A stretch of 64,000 bases of DNA from Subdoligranulum variabile (GCA_003343905.1 QAKI01000052.1:1-64000), one strand, 5' to 3'. Shown: positions 15,707-24,806, counted from the first letter of the stretch. Translations and numbers: made by a program. The notes: generated from the sequence alone by a model not told the origin.

Positions 15707-17381
15707 GGATCGTGTACACCGGGCCGACGAAATAGTGCTGGAACAGCAGCACCGCACCCAGCAGCGCATACCCGCCGCACAGCGGCAGCGCCAACGCCTG
15801 CGCGCGGGCGGCGCTCAGGCGGGGCGCCAACACCCGGCGCGCCAGGGCCGCTACAGCGATGGCCAGCAGCAGCCACAACGGCAGGAAATACCGGGTCTGC
15901 AACCCCACGATGCGCACCATGCCCACCGGGGTATAGGTGATATACATGGCCGTCATGGCGCCGACACCGTACAATGCCGCAAAGACGCCCAGCCCGCCCA
16001 GACGGCGGCGGCCCAGCGACTGGCCCCGCGGCGTACACAACAGCGCCGCGGCCAGCAATACCAGCGGCCCCGTCAGGTTCAGGAACGCGATGGGCATATC
16101 CTTCCAGCCGAAAAGCCCCGTCTGCCCCAGGAAACCATCGTTCTCATACAGTGTACCCAGCAGCACGGCGATATAACGCAGCGGGTTCTGCAAAATAAAC
16201 GCCAACTGTTCCCCACCGTTGACCGCCGCGCCGCCCTGGCGGGCGATCGTGCCGTAATTGTGCCGCATCAGCGCGCCGTACTGTTCCACGAACAGCGTCA
16301 GCGCCAGCGACCCGGCGGCACAGATGCCCGTCCAGGCCACACGGCTGCCTTTGGCGCTCCATTCCCGCTTGGCAATGAGCAGCGGCAGCACCACCCACAG
16401 CAGGTTCAGGTAGGGTTTGGTGCCATTGGCAAAGATGCAGGCCAGCGCGTAAAGCAGTGCTTCCCGCGTGGTCCAGCGGGTACGGGTCAGCAGCGCCAAC
16501 ATCAGATAATAACAGGCCAGCAGCGTGGCGTCGTAACTCAGCGACGCGCCCATATACAGCGAGATGGGCAGCAGCATCACACAGAAGAACGCGGGCCGGG
16601 CTTTCTGCGCCGCGCGCAGCCCCAGCCAGCACAGCAGCGTATAGGCCAGCAGGTTGCCCAGCCGCCCGGCATACAGGCAGCCCAGCGCCCCCAGCCCCGC
16701 CAGCCGCGCCAACGCCATGCCCAGCGCGCCGGGCAAAAACGGCAGGATCAAAAAGCTGATGGGCTCGGTGACGGGTTCAGCGGCGGTGGTCTCGCCGCGC
16801 AGATATTGCTGGAAACTGGCGGCGATGCTCTGCACCTCGCCGTCCTTGCCGTACTGTTTGAGGGCATAGCCCGCCGTGTTGTAGGGCTGTTCCTCGCCGG
16901 TGTCGGGGTCCTCCCCCATCCCGACCGAAGTGTGGGCGTTCACCCATGCGCCGGGGAACGCCTGCATCAGACGGGTCACATCCTCCGGGTAGCCGCGCTC
17001 GGCGTCAAAGTCGAAGCGCCCCATGGAAATGGCGTAGGTGCGCAGATAGTGTTCAGTCTCGTCGGGGGTCTGCAGCGGCGGGTTGGCAAAAACGAACAGC
17101 GCCCCGCACAAAAAGATGCAGACCGCGCCGCGCCGGGCAAAGTCCCGGATATGCCGCAGCGCCAGCGCCGCCCCGGCGGCCCCCACGCCCAGCGCCACGC
17201 AGAAAGCCGTGGGCCATAGTGGCGGGATGCCGCGGGCGTCCAGCCCGTAAAATACGCGCCAGTAATAGCTGAACACGACGCCCAGCAACGCCCCCAGCGC
17301 CAACACGAAAGCCCACCGCACGGCTTTGGGCCAAACGGTGGGTGAAATGCGGCGCAGGTTTACCTGTTTGCGCCCGCCCAT
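15693..17381 (-). CDS. DUF2142 family polytopic membrane protein
   Basis: 562 residues from the ATG at 17381, two bases after the dehydratase stop; no strong ribosome site is visible, so translation may depend on coupling. The family signature PLQTPDETEHYLRTY sits just after the third helix (about residue 100), and YTPVGMVRIVGLQTRYFLP near the C-terminus is also typical. About 12-13 membrane helices. DUF2142 proteins are found in surface-polysaccharide loci and are thought to be GT-C-like enzymes; direct evidence is lacking. The 3-prime end of the gene consists partly of the neighbouring repeat sequence. Confidence 0.88.
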   Translation of the reverse strand: MGGRKQVNLRRISPTVWPKAVRWAFVLALGALLGVVFSYYWRVFYGLDARGIPPLWPTAFCVALGVGAAGAALALRHIRDFARRGAVCIFLCGALFVFANPPLQTPDETEHYLRTYAISMGRFDFDAERGYPEDVTRLMQAFPGAWVNAHTSVGMGEDPDTGEEQPYNTAGYALKQYGKDGEVQSIAASFQQYLRGETTAAEPVTEPISFLILPFLPGALGMALARLAGLGALGCLYAGRLGNLLAYTLLCWLGLRAAQKARPAFFCVMLLPISLYMGASLSYDATLLACYYLMLALLTRTRWTTREALLYALACIFANGTKPYLNLLWVVLPLLIAKREWSAKGSRVAWTGICAAGSLALTLFVEQYGALMRHNYGTIARQGGAAVNGGEQLAFILQNPLRYIAVLLGTLYENDGFLGQTGLFGWKDMPIAFLNLTGPLVLLAAALLCTPRGQSLGRRRLGGLGVFAALYGVGAMTAMYITYTPVGMVRIVGLQTRYFLPLWLLLAIAVAALARRVLAPRLSAARAQALALPLCGGYALLGAVLLFQHYFVGPVYTIHLLS

Positions 17382-17382
17382 A

Positions 17383-18366
17383 TTACAGGATATACTGCCC
17401 GACCTTGTACTGGTCGAGGTTGCCGCGCAGGAACTCGATGGTCTCGGCCAGGCCCTGCTCAAAGGTATACTGCGGCTTCCAGCCGGTCAGGGTGCGCAGC
17501 TTGGTGGCGTCGCCCAGCAGGCGGTTGACCTCGCTCTTTTCGGGGCGCAGGCGCTCGGTCTCGCAGACGATCTTCGCTTCGGGGTTGATCTGGGCGATCA
17601 GTTCGTTGGCCAGATCGCCGATGGAATGTTCCACACCGGTGGCAATGTTCAGTTCCTGGCCGATGGCGGCGTCACAGTCCGCAATGGTCATGAAGCCGTT
17701 GGCGGTGTCCTTGACATAGTTGAAGTCCCGCGTGGGGGTCAGGCTGCCGAGTTTGATCTCTTTCTGGCCCGCCAAAAGCTGGGTGATGATGGTGGGGATG
17801 ATGGCGCGGCCGGACTGGCGCGGGCCGTAGGTGTTGAAAGGCCGCACGATGGTGACCGGCAGGTCGAAGCTGCGGTAGAAGCTCTCGGCCAGACGGTCCG
17901 CACCGATCTTGGTGGCCGAGTAGGGGCTCTGGCCCTGGAAGGGGTGCTTTTCGTCAATGGGCACATACTGGGCGGTGCCGTAGACCTCGCTGGTGGAAGT
18001 GACCAGCACGCGCTGGGTGTCCAGTTCACGGGCGGCGTTCAGCACGTTCAAAGTGCCCTTGATGTTGGTATCCACATAGCTGTCGGGGCTGTGGTAGGAG
18101 AAGGGGATGGCGATCAGAGCCGCCAGATGGAACACCCGCTCCTGCCCGCGCATGGCGGTGCGCACGCCGTTGGGGTCGCGCACGTCGCCCATAAAGATGT
18201 CGATTTCGTTCTTAATCTCGGGGGGCAGGGTGTCGATCCAGCCCAGGGACCCGAAGGAATTGTACAGGCAGAAGGCGCGGACCTTCTCGCCGCGCTTGAC
18301 CAGTTCTTCCGTCAGATGGCTGCCGATGAAACCATCCGCGCCGGTGACCATTACGGTGTGTGCCAT
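17383..18366 (-). CDS. NAD-dependent 4,6-dehydratase, LegB-like
   Basis: 327 residues, extended short-chain dehydrogenase fold. The NAD loop is G9-ADGFIG15; TSTSEVYG (123-130) and Y149-x3-K153 form the active site. The region from GVRTAMRG through SPDSYVDTNIKGTLNV and SPYSATKIGADRLAESFYRS strongly resembles UDP-GlcNAc 4,6-dehydratases of the legionaminic-acid (LegB) type. Such enzymes make a UDP-4-keto-6-deoxy amino sugar. No other leg genes lie nearby, so the product probably feeds a different 6-deoxy amino sugar in this surface-glycan block. AAAGGAG precedes the ATG; it is the first gene of the block. Confidence 0.88.
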   Translation of the reverse strand: MAHTVMVTGADGFIGSHLTEELVKRGEKVRAFCLYNSFGSLGWIDTLPPEIKNEIDIFMGDVRDPNGVRTAMRGQERVFHLAALIAIPFSYHSPDSYVDTNIKGTLNVLNAARELDTQRVLVTSTSEVYGTAQYVPIDEKHPFQGQSPYSATKIGADRLAESFYRSFDLPVTIVRPFNTYGPRQSGRAIIPTIITQLLAGQKEIKLGSLTPTRDFNYVKDTANGFMTIADCDAAIGQELNIATGVEHSIGDLANELIAQINPEAKIVCETERLRPEKSEVNRLLGDATKLRTLTGWKPQYTFEQGLAETIEFLRGNLDQYKVGQYIL

Positions 18367-18426
18367 GGTGTACTCCTTTTTTAGAAAGCGGGCGTTGCGC
18401 CCGGAATTACAAGTCGGTTACAAATC

Positions 18427-18455
18427 AGTATAACCGATTTCCCGTTTTTTTTCAA
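18427..18455 (-). promoter_or_regulatory. Sigma-A promoter of the surface-glycan block
   Basis: Minus strand: -35 TTGAAA (18455-18450), 17-base spacer, -10 TATACT (18432-18427), about 60 bases before the LegB-like start codon. Confidence 0.65.
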
Positions 18456-18520
18456 CCGTCTTTCCAAAAGCGGGCTGCCAGTATCATGGATGGTCCGGCT
18501 TTTGCCCGACGGAAAGCAAA

Positions 18521-18556
18521 AAGCCGCCGCCCCGGACGGGGCAGCGGCTACTTTTC
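18521..18556 (-). terminator. Terminator of the cyclophilin gene
   Basis: GC-rich hairpin with AGCCGCTGCCCCG / CGGGGCGGCGGCT arms read on the minus strand, followed by five T. It lies 16 bases past the cyclophilin stop. Confidence 0.75.
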
Positions 18557-18571
18557 ATAAAGGCGGATCGT

Positions 18572-19042
18572 TTAGACGATCTCCACTTTTTCCATGACCA
18601 CCGGCGTGCGGGGCTTGTCGCTCCAGTCGGTCTCCACGGCGGCGATCTCGTCCACGACTTCGATACCGCTGACCACATGGCCGAAGGCCGCGTAGTCACC
18701 GTCCAGGTGCGGGGCATCCTGATGCATGATGAAGAACTGGCTGCCGGCAGAGTTGGGGTCCATGGCGCGGGCCATGCTGATGACGCCGCGGGTGTGCTTG
18801 ATGGGGTTGGCAACGCCGTTGCGGGCGAACTCGCCCTTGATGTGCCAGCCCGGGCCGCCGGTGCCGTTGCCCAGCGGGCAGCCGCCCTGGATCATGAAGC
18901 CGGGGATGACGCGGTGGAAGGTCAGGCCGTTGTAGAAGCCCTGCTTCACCAGCTTTTCAAAGTTTTCGCAGGTGATGGGCGCCGCGGCGTGGTCCAGTTC
19001 GATGTCGATGGTCTTGCCGTTCTGCATGGTGATGCGGATCAT
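18572..19042 (-). CDS. Peptidyl-prolyl cis-trans isomerase, cyclophilin type
   Basis: 156 residues, a minimal cytoplasmic cyclophilin with no signal peptide. The active-site strands FHRVIPGFMIQGG and SQFFIMHQ, together with HLDGDYAAFGHVV, are intact, so it should be catalytically active in proline isomerisation during folding. The start lies three bases after the stop of the phospholipase C-like gene, with AAGGAG inside that gene's end, so the two are cotranscribed. A terminator follows. Confidence 0.95.
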   Translation of the reverse strand: MIRITMQNGKTIDIELDHAAAPITCENFEKLVKQGFYNGLTFHRVIPGFMIQGGCPLGNGTGGPGWHIKGEFARNGVANPIKHTRGVISMARAMDPNSAGSQFFIMHQDAPHLDGDYAAFGHVVSGIEVVDEIAAVETDWSDKPRTPVVMEKVEIV

Positions 19043-19045
19043 AGT

Positions 19046-19987
19046 TCATTCTCCTTTTGTTTCGTTTGAGGGTTCGGTTTCTTCCGCAGGGGCCGCCGGG
19101 CAGCTTTCGGCCGTGGGCTGGCCCTGGGTATAACTCATACTGCCGAGGATGCGGCAGAATTCGTCGTCGGGGGTCTTGTGCAGCCAGAACAGCAGCGCCG
19201 CGCTCATGAACTTTTCGCTGCGTTTCTGGGCTTTGGGCAGCAGGGCGAACACGCCGCCCTCGTGCTGGCGGCCGGTGAAAGGGTCGGTCCAGGCGTCGGG
19301 CAGGTCGGGCGAGAGCCTGCGGGGCGAAACATGGCCCGTGATAAAGCCCTTGCCCCCCAAAGCCCGTTCCACCACGCTGAACAGCGCCTTGCGCACGCCG
19401 TGGCGGCTGGGGAACAGCCCCCGCACCCGCCAGGTATCATAGAAAGCGTCGGCCAGGTACTCCACCGGGATGTCCAGGTCATAGACTTCCTGCAAACAGG
19501 TGTGCAGCAGCGCGGTGATGTCCGCCAACTGTTCGCCCGAAGGCAGGGGGCTGGTATCCTGCGGGGGCACGCAGGCGTCGCCGGTATCCTCCTGATGAAG
19601 CGTGGAGTCCAGCGCGATCTCCAGATAACCGTGGCCGCCCTTGCCCGCGTAGGGCATACCGGGTTCGCACATGGCGCAGACGAACGGATGCACGACGGTA
19701 TCGGCGGCATAATGGCTCAAAAAGCCCAGCGCGTACTCGATCTGGGGGCGGGTATGCACATGGCGGCACAGGCTGTACAGGAATGCGCCGGTCTTTTCCT
19801 CATGCATACGGTTGCCGAGGGACGGCAGGTCCCAGCGGCGGCGGGCGGGGCGCTTCCACACTTCAAAGCAGAAAAAACTGTCCGGCCCGTTGGCCCCGGC
19901 GGCGAACGCTTCGGGGCACTGGATCTTGTAATGCAGCGCGGCCGCCGCCCGGCGCGCCGTCCGCACATGGGTATAGCCTTCCGGCAT
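19046..19987 (-). CDS. Zinc-dependent phospholipase C family protein
   Basis: 313 residues, no signal peptide. The N-terminus MPEGYTHVRTARRAA with the early histidine, the segment FLSHYAADTVVHPF (about 90-103) and further H/D residues match the zinc-coordination pattern of the phospholipase C/P1 nuclease-like family seen in Firmicutes. These stand-alone cytoplasmic versions have unknown substrates; phospholipase activity should not be assumed. It is the first gene of a pair with the cyclophilin. The ribosome site GGAAGTGA is modest. Confidence 0.8.
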   Translation of the reverse strand: MPEGYTHVRTARRAAAALHYKIQCPEAFAAGANGPDSFFCFEVWKRPARRRWDLPSLGNRMHEEKTGAFLYSLCRHVHTRPQIEYALGFLSHYAADTVVHPFVCAMCEPGMPYAGKGGHGYLEIALDSTLHQEDTGDACVPPQDTSPLPSGEQLADITALLHTCLQEVYDLDIPVEYLADAFYDTWRVRGLFPSRHGVRKALFSVVERALGGKGFITGHVSPRRLSPDLPDAWTDPFTGRQHEGGVFALLPKAQKRSEKFMSAALLFWLHKTPDDEFCRILGSMSYTQGQPTAESCPAAPAEETEPSNETKGE

Positions 19988-20287
19988 GGGATGTCACTTC
20001 CTTATTGGAGCGGGGTCACCGCTGTTCACATGCAGGGGCTATTGTACCCCGCCGGGGCGGAAAAGTCAAACTCGATCAAAGAGGAGGTTCGGATTCAGCG
20101 GCTGCGCCGCGTCTCCTGCACCTCCCCTTGGGATTCCCACCGTCGCGCAGATCCGTGTTTTCATGCCGCGCTGCGGCGACTCAAACGCGGCTCTGCGCTC
20201 TCAAGGTGTCCCCGTCGTCGGCGCGTGTCCGCCGACGGGGACGAGTTTGAAAATGGCGAATACAAACCGCTGTACAAGAAGGGATCG
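19988..20287. other. Intergenic region with a strong hairpin
   Basis: About 300 bases without a gene. It contains a hairpin at 20208-20242 (arms GTCCCCGTCGTCGGCG-like and CGCCGACGGGGAC) that may end the MFS transcript, and GC-rich sequence around 20095-20200. The phospholipase C-like gene's promoter should lie near 20000-20060; I see no strong match to consensus. Confidence 0.4.
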
Positions 20288-21655
20288 TCAAATATCGATG
20301 TTTTTCCCTTTCAGCGTCCGGGGCAGCACGAAGAAGTAGAGCAGCGCGCCCACCAGAATGACCAGGATCACCGACAGGATGCCGTACGGCCCCGCCGCCG
20401 CGTTGATGGCGTCCACCTGTTCGGCGGTGGCGGTGGCTTCGGTCAGGCCCTGATCCGCCAGCATGCGGGACGCCGCCATGGCGCTGACGACGCCTACCAG
20501 CGCGGGGCCGAGGATCGAGGAGAACTTGCCGAAAATATCAAAGAAGCCGAAGAACTCGCCGCTGCGGTTGCGGTCGGGGATCAGGCGGCCGAACATCGAG
20601 CGGGACAGCGCCTGGATGCCGCCCTGGCTGGTGGCACACAGCACCGCCAGCGTCCAGAACTGCCACAGGCTGTCCATAAAGAAGCCGAACACGCAGATGA
20701 ACATATAGATGCAGATGCCCACGCCCACCATGCGCCGCGCGCCGAATCTGGCGGCCAGCTTCATGTACAGCAGGCAGAACGGCAGGCCCAGCACCTGCAC
20801 CAGCAGCAGGGCCAGCAGCATACCGGCGGAGTCCAGCCCCAGATTGGTGCCGTAGCTGGTCGCCATGCTGATGATGGTATGTACGCCGTCGATGTAGAAG
20901 AAGTAGGCGATGATGTAGACCAGCATCGGCTTGTTGGCGCCGATCTCCCGCATAGTGGTGAACACGCCCCGCAGGTTGCGGCCCACGTCGCCTTTCTCAT
21001 AGGGCTTGCCGGAAGTCTGGCGGCAGTTTTTGAGCAGCGGCAGGCTGAACACCAGCCACCACACAGCAGTGATGGCAAAGATCACCGTCAGGCAGGTGAG
21101 CATGGGCACGCCCACGGCGTTCATGACCAGGAAGATCACCAGCGGGATGGTGGAACCGCCGATGTAGCCCAGGCCATACCCCAGCGTGGAGACCGAGTCC
21201 ATGCGGTCGGGGGTGGTGATGTCGGTGAGGAAGGCGTCATAATAGATACAGGACGCATCAAAGCCGATGGTGCTGAGGATATACAGCACCAGCACGATCA
21301 TGGCCACCCGGCCCGCCGCGTCGGTGGAGGAGGTGAAGTCCATCCCCGGCGTGAAGGCCAGCCCGGCCACCGACAGCACGCCCAGCGCCAGGAACGCCGC
21401 AAACAGCTTTTTGCGCATGCCGCGTATATCCCCGAACACGCCCAGGAACGGCGCGCTCAGCGCCACGATGGCCATGGCGATGCTGGTGGCGTAGCCCCAG
21501 GTGGACATACTGGAAACGCTGTCCGCCGTACATTCGGCCACCGAATCGAAAAAGATCGGCAGAATGGTGACGACGATGACCGAATGGGCGCTGTTGGCCC
21601 AGTCATACATCATCCAGCTCAATTCCTGCCTGGTGAATTTCTTCAAGAATCCCAT
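20288..21655 (-). CDS. MFS transporter, UMF1/Atg22-like
   Basis: 455 residues, 12 predicted membrane helices. The N-terminus LSWMMYDWANSAHSVIVV and the segments VFGDIRGMRKKL and YGLGYIGGS are hallmarks of the UMF1 family, related to the vacuolar amino-acid exporter Atg22. The substrate is unknown; small-molecule efflux, possibly amino acids, is an inference. The start at 21655 was chosen over the longest frame because GGGGAGGAA precedes it and a sigma-A promoter lies close upstream. Monocistronic. Confidence 0.88.
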   Translation of the reverse strand: MGFLKKFTRQELSWMMYDWANSAHSVIVVTILPIFFDSVAECTADSVSSMSTWGYATSIAMAIVALSAPFLGVFGDIRGMRKKLFAAFLALGVLSVAGLAFTPGMDFTSSTDAAGRVAMIVLVLYILSTIGFDASCIYYDAFLTDITTPDRMDSVSTLGYGLGYIGGSTIPLVIFLVMNAVGVPMLTCLTVIFAITAVWWLVFSLPLLKNCRQTSGKPYEKGDVGRNLRGVFTTMREIGANKPMLVYIIAYFFYIDGVHTIISMATSYGTNLGLDSAGMLLALLLVQVLGLPFCLLYMKLAARFGARRMVGVGICIYMFICVFGFFMDSLWQFWTLAVLCATSQGGIQALSRSMFGRLIPDRNRSGEFFGFFDIFGKFSSILGPALVGVVSAMAASRMLADQGLTEATATAEQVDAINAAAGPYGILSVILVILVGALLYFFVLPRTLKGKNIDI

Positions 21656-21692
21656 GGTTCGTTCCTCCCCAACTCCGGTAAAAGCTGATTGT

Positions 21693-21721
21693 ATTGTATC
21701 ATCCACAGCGGGGAAAAACAA
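21693..21721 (-). promoter_or_regulatory. Sigma-A promoter of the UMF1-like transporter
   Basis: Minus strand: -35 TTGTTT (21721-21716), 17-base spacer, -10 TACAAT (21698-21693). The start codon at 21655 lies about 38 bases after the -10. Confidence 0.55.
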
Positions 21722-21782
21722 CCGGAATCGCGGCGGTTCCTGTCAACTGCGCGTAAAAAATCTGTCAGTTTTTTTGGGCGTT

Positions 21783-22610
21783 TCAACGGGCGCGCAGTTC
21801 CCAGAACGCCACCGCGGCCGCCGCCCCCACGTTCAGGGAGTCCACGCCGTGCCGCATGGGGATCATGACGGCGGCGGTGCAGCGGGCGATGGTCTCTTTC
21901 TGCAGGCCGTCGCCCTCGGTCCCCAGCACCACGGCCAGCTTTTGCGCCCCGCGCAGGGCGGGGTCGTCCACCGCCCGCGCGCGGGGGTCCAGCGCCATGG
22001 CCGCCGTGGTAAAGCCCAGGGCGTGCAGGCGGTCCAGCGCAGGTCCGGGCCAGTCGGCGGCGCTTTGCCCCAGCCGCGCCCACGGCACCTGGAACACCGT
22101 GCCCATGCTGACCCGCACGGCCCGGCGGCACAGCGGGTCGCAGCACCCCGGCGAGAGCAGCACCGCGTCCATACCCAGCGCCGCCGCGCTGCGGAAGATG
22201 GCCCCGATGTTGGTGGAATCCACGATGTTTTCCAGCACGGCCACCCGGCGCGCCCCGGCGCAAAGGTCCTCGGCCCGGCGGGGCGCGGGGCGGCGCATGG
22301 CGCACAGCACGCCCCGCGTCAGCGCGTAGCCGGTCAGCCCGGCCAGCAGCGCCCGGTCCGCCGTATAGACAGGCACGCCGGGGCAGCGGGCCAGCAGCGG
22401 CGCGGCGGGACCTTCGATCTGGCGGCGCTCCATCAGAAAGGAGAGGGGCGTACACCCGGCGTCCAGCGCGGTGCCGATGACCTTGACGCTCTCGGCAATG
22501 AACACGCCCTTTTCGGGTTCCTGCCTGCTGCGAAGCTGGGCTTCAGTCAGGCGGGCGTACACGTCCAGTTCCGGGGCGTTCCAGTCTGTGATCTCGATGA
22601 TGTCAGCCAT
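21783..22610 (-). CDS. TrmH/SpoU family RNA 2'-O-methyltransferase
   Basis: 275 residues. The N-terminal part (about 1-105) is the substrate-binding extension; the C-terminal SPOUT domain carries motif 1 NIGAIFRSAAALG, motif 2 VLGTEGDGL and motif 3 HGVDSLNVGAAAAVAFWE, the SAM-binding trefoil knot. It methylates a ribose in rRNA or tRNA; the site is unknown. The ATG at 22610 is preferred to the one at 22619 because the GGAGG site is ten bases before it but only about one before the other. It stands between the MFS and cysteine synthase genes on the same strand, with a terminator upstream. Confidence 0.92.
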   Translation of the reverse strand: MADIIEITDWNAPELDVYARLTEAQLRSRQEPEKGVFIAESVKVIGTALDAGCTPLSFLMERRQIEGPAAPLLARCPGVPVYTADRALLAGLTGYALTRGVLCAMRRPAPRRAEDLCAGARRVAVLENIVDSTNIGAIFRSAAALGMDAVLLSPGCCDPLCRRAVRVSMGTVFQVPWARLGQSAADWPGPALDRLHALGFTTAAMALDPRARAVDDPALRGAQKLAVVLGTEGDGLQKETIARCTAAVMIPMRHGVDSLNVGAAAAVAFWELRAR

Positions 22611-22672
22611 GGGCGGCATTCCTCCTGCAAGTCAGTATAGTCCCAGCATACGCCAAAACGGCGCAAAATGCA

Positions 22673-22705
22673 AACGGCCGCCCGCTGCGGCAGCGGACGG
22701 CCGTT
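22673..22705 (-). terminator. Terminator of the cysteine synthase gene
   Basis: Hairpin with 15-base arms 22673-22687 and 22691-22705, one mismatch. T-runs follow on the plus strand and TTTGCATTTTG on the minus strand. Only the minus-strand cysK ends nearby. Confidence 0.65.
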
Positions 22706-22758
22706 CCTTTATTTTTTCTTTTGGCGGGCGGCAGGGCGCTCCCCTGCCCCGTGCCGCG

Positions 22759-23691
22759 TCATTCCGCGAACAGCGGGGTGGAAAGGTAACGCTCGCCGGT
22801 GTCGGGCAGCATGACCACGATGGTCTTGCCCTTGTTTTCCGGGCATTTTGCCACCTGCATGGCCGCCCACAGCGCCGCGCCGGAGGAAATGCCCGCCAGC
22901 ACGCCCTCGCGGCGGCCCAGCAGATGGCCCGCGGCGTAGGCTTCCTCCTCGGTCACGGGGATGACCTCGTCATAGACCGAGGTGTCCAGCACTTCGGGCA
23001 CAAAGCCCGCGCCGATGCCCTGCAGGCCGTGGGGGCCGGGCTTGCCGCCGCTGAGCACCGGGGAACCGGCGGGTTCCACCGCGATGACTTTAATGGCGGG
23101 GTTCTGCGCTTTCAGATAACTGCCCGCGCCGGTCAGCGTGCCGCCGGTACCGGCGCCCGCCACAAAAATATCCACTTTGCCGTCGGTGTCCTGCCAGATC
23201 TCCGGGCCGGTGGTGGCGCGGTGGGCAGCCGGGTTGGCATGGTTGACGAACTGCCCCGCCACAAAGCTGCCGGGGATCTGGGTCGCCAGTTCATAGGCTT
23301 TTTCAATGGCGCCGCGCATACCGCGCGCCCCTTCGGTCAGGACCAGTTCGGCGCCGTAGGCTTCCAGCAGCAGGCGGCGCTCAATGCTCATCGTTTCGGG
23401 CATGACGATGATGACGCGGTAGCCGCGCATGGCCGCCATCATCGCCAGGCCGATGCCGGTATTGCCGGAGGTCGGCTCAATGATGACGGAGCCGGGTTCC
23501 AGATGGCCGTCGGCCTCGGCGCGGTCCAGCATTTCTTTGGCGACGCGGTCCTTGACGGAACCGCCGGGGTTGAACATTTCCAGCTTTGCCAGCACGCGGG
23601 CCTGCAGCCCCTTGGCCGCCTCGATGCGGGTCAGTTCCAGCAGCGGCGTGTGGCCGATCAACTGTTCGGCCGACGTATAGATCCTGCTCAT
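22759..23691 (-). CDS. cysK: Cysteine synthase (O-acetylserine sulfhydrylase)
   Basis: 310 residues, full length. The PLP lysine is K47 in PGGSVKDR; TSGNTGIG binds the substrate carboxylate and GTGGTLTG the cofactor phosphate. It converts O-acetylserine and sulfide to cysteine in the cytoplasm. The start at 23691 has AAAGGAGG eight bases upstream; the longer frame to 23922 runs through the divergent gene and is rejected. No cysE or regulator lies adjacent. Divergent from the GNAT gene at 23804. Confidence 0.96.
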   Translation of the reverse strand: MSRIYTSAEQLIGHTPLLELTRIEAAKGLQARVLAKLEMFNPGGSVKDRVAKEMLDRAEADGHLEPGSVIIEPTSGNTGIGLAMMAAMRGYRVIIVMPETMSIERRLLLEAYGAELVLTEGARGMRGAIEKAYELATQIPGSFVAGQFVNHANPAAHRATTGPEIWQDTDGKVDIFVAGAGTGGTLTGAGSYLKAQNPAIKVIAVEPAGSPVLSGGKPGPHGLQGIGAGFVPEVLDTSVYDEVIPVTEEEAYAAGHLLGRREGVLAGISSGAALWAAMQVAKCPENKGKTIVVMLPDTGERYLSTPLFAE

Positions 23692-23803
23692 AAAATAGTT
23701 TCCTCCTTTGTTCCAATGCCGGCCGCTTTTCAAAGGGCGTTTCGGCGTGTATAATAGGGAAAAAGCGCGCAGACCGCGCTGTTTGCAAAAGCGAGGGACC
23801 GCC

Positions 23804-24571
23804 ATGACATACCGGGACATCCAACTGGCCGCCATGCGGCAGTCGGCCATCGACTGCGGCTGCCGGGCCGGGGATTTTGAACTTGACCATCCTGTGATCG
23901 TGGAATCCGTTCCCCATGCCAAAGCCCGGAAATATCTGGAACTGCCCTTTGCCTGTGATCTGGTGTCCTACGGCAGCAACGTGGTCGCTTCCGTTGACGG
24001 CCGCTGCCGGAAGCTGGTCACGGAATACCTGGCCCGCTACCCTGCCGCGTACTGTTTTGAAACGCCCGCCCTGCACGTTCTGGACGAAGGGCTCCGCCCT
24101 TACGGGCTGCGGGTGTGCTATATGGCGGAATATTTTCTGCCGGACCCGGCGGCGCTGCGGCAGTACGACTGCCCCTATTCCCTGCGGCTGCTGGGGCCGC
24201 AGGATTTTGCGGCGCTGTACCTGCCCGCCTGGAGCAACGCCCTGTGCGAAAAGCGCAAAGAACTGGACGTGCTGGGCGTGGGCGCCTACGACGGGGACCG
24301 GCTGGTGGGGCTGGCCGCCTGTTCGGCGGACTGCGACGAGATGTGGCAGATCGGCGTGGACGTTCTGCCCGGCGCGCGGCGGCAGGGCGTGGCGGCGGCC
24401 GTCACCAGCCGCCTGACCGCCGAGATCTTTGCCCGCGGCGAGATCCCCTTTTACTGCTGCACCTGGGCGAACATCCGATCCGCGCGCACGGCGATCAAAT
24501 GCGGGTTCCGCCCCGCCTGGGCGGAACTGACCGCGAAGCCCGCCGCCTTTACGGAAGAAGCGGCCCGCTGA
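23804..24571 (+). CDS. GNAT family N-acetyltransferase
   Basis: 255 residues. The acetyl-CoA signature VDVLPGARRQGVAAAVTSR (about 187-205) and the following strand and helix are in the C-terminal half; the N-terminal half (about 1-120) is a substrate-side extension as in GNAT proteins of this size in Clostridia. The ATG at 23804 follows a GAGGG site; the longer frame upstream would overlap the cysK promoter. Substrate unknown. Its position divergent from cysK hints at, but does not show, a link to amino-acid metabolism. Confidence 0.82.
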   Translation: MTYRDIQLAAMRQSAIDCGCRAGDFELDHPVIVESVPHAKARKYLELPFACDLVSYGSNVVASVDGRCRKLVTEYLARYPAAYCFETPALHVLDEGLRPYGLRVCYMAEYFLPDPAALRQYDCPYSLRLLGPQDFAALYLPAWSNALCEKRKELDVLGVGAYDGDRLVGLAACSADCDEMWQIGVDVLPGARRQGVAAAVTSRLTAEIFARGEIPFYCCTWANIRSARTAIKCGFRPAWAELTAKPAAFTEEAAR

Positions 24572-24667
24572 CGCCGGGCCGCGCCCGTTCTGCGCTTCGT
24601 TACAGATGGGACGATTGTACACCGTCCCCCTTTGTTTGTCAATACTGCGCCCTTCCCCGCCGCCCCC

Positions 24668-24697
24668 TTGACGGGGCCGGGCGGCGCGTATTATAAT
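24668..24697 (+). promoter_or_regulatory. Distal promoter upstream of tRNA-Pro
   Basis: -35 TTGACG (24668-24673), 18-base spacer, -10 TATAAT (24692-24697). It would give a leader of about 100 bases to the tRNA. Confidence 0.55.
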
Positions 24698-24760
24698 AAA
24701 GGGCACAGTCTGCTTTGACGCGGCAAAGTCCGGCGCCGCGCCCCCGCAGACACAAAAAAC

Positions 24761-24789
24761 TTGCTTTCTCTTTTCCCGCATGGTATCAT
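24761..24789 (+). promoter_or_regulatory. Proximal promoter of tRNA-Pro
   Basis: -35 TTGCTT (24761-24766), 17-base spacer, -10 TATCAT (24784-24789), 17 bases before the mature tRNA 5-prime end. Confidence 0.55.
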
Positions 24790-24806
24790 GCAGGAAAACA
24801 GAATAT

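Noticed and set aside
23691..23922. N-terminal extension of cysteine synthase
   Set aside because: The extension lies antisense to the GNAT gene and before a strong ribosome site; family members begin at the 23691 ATG.
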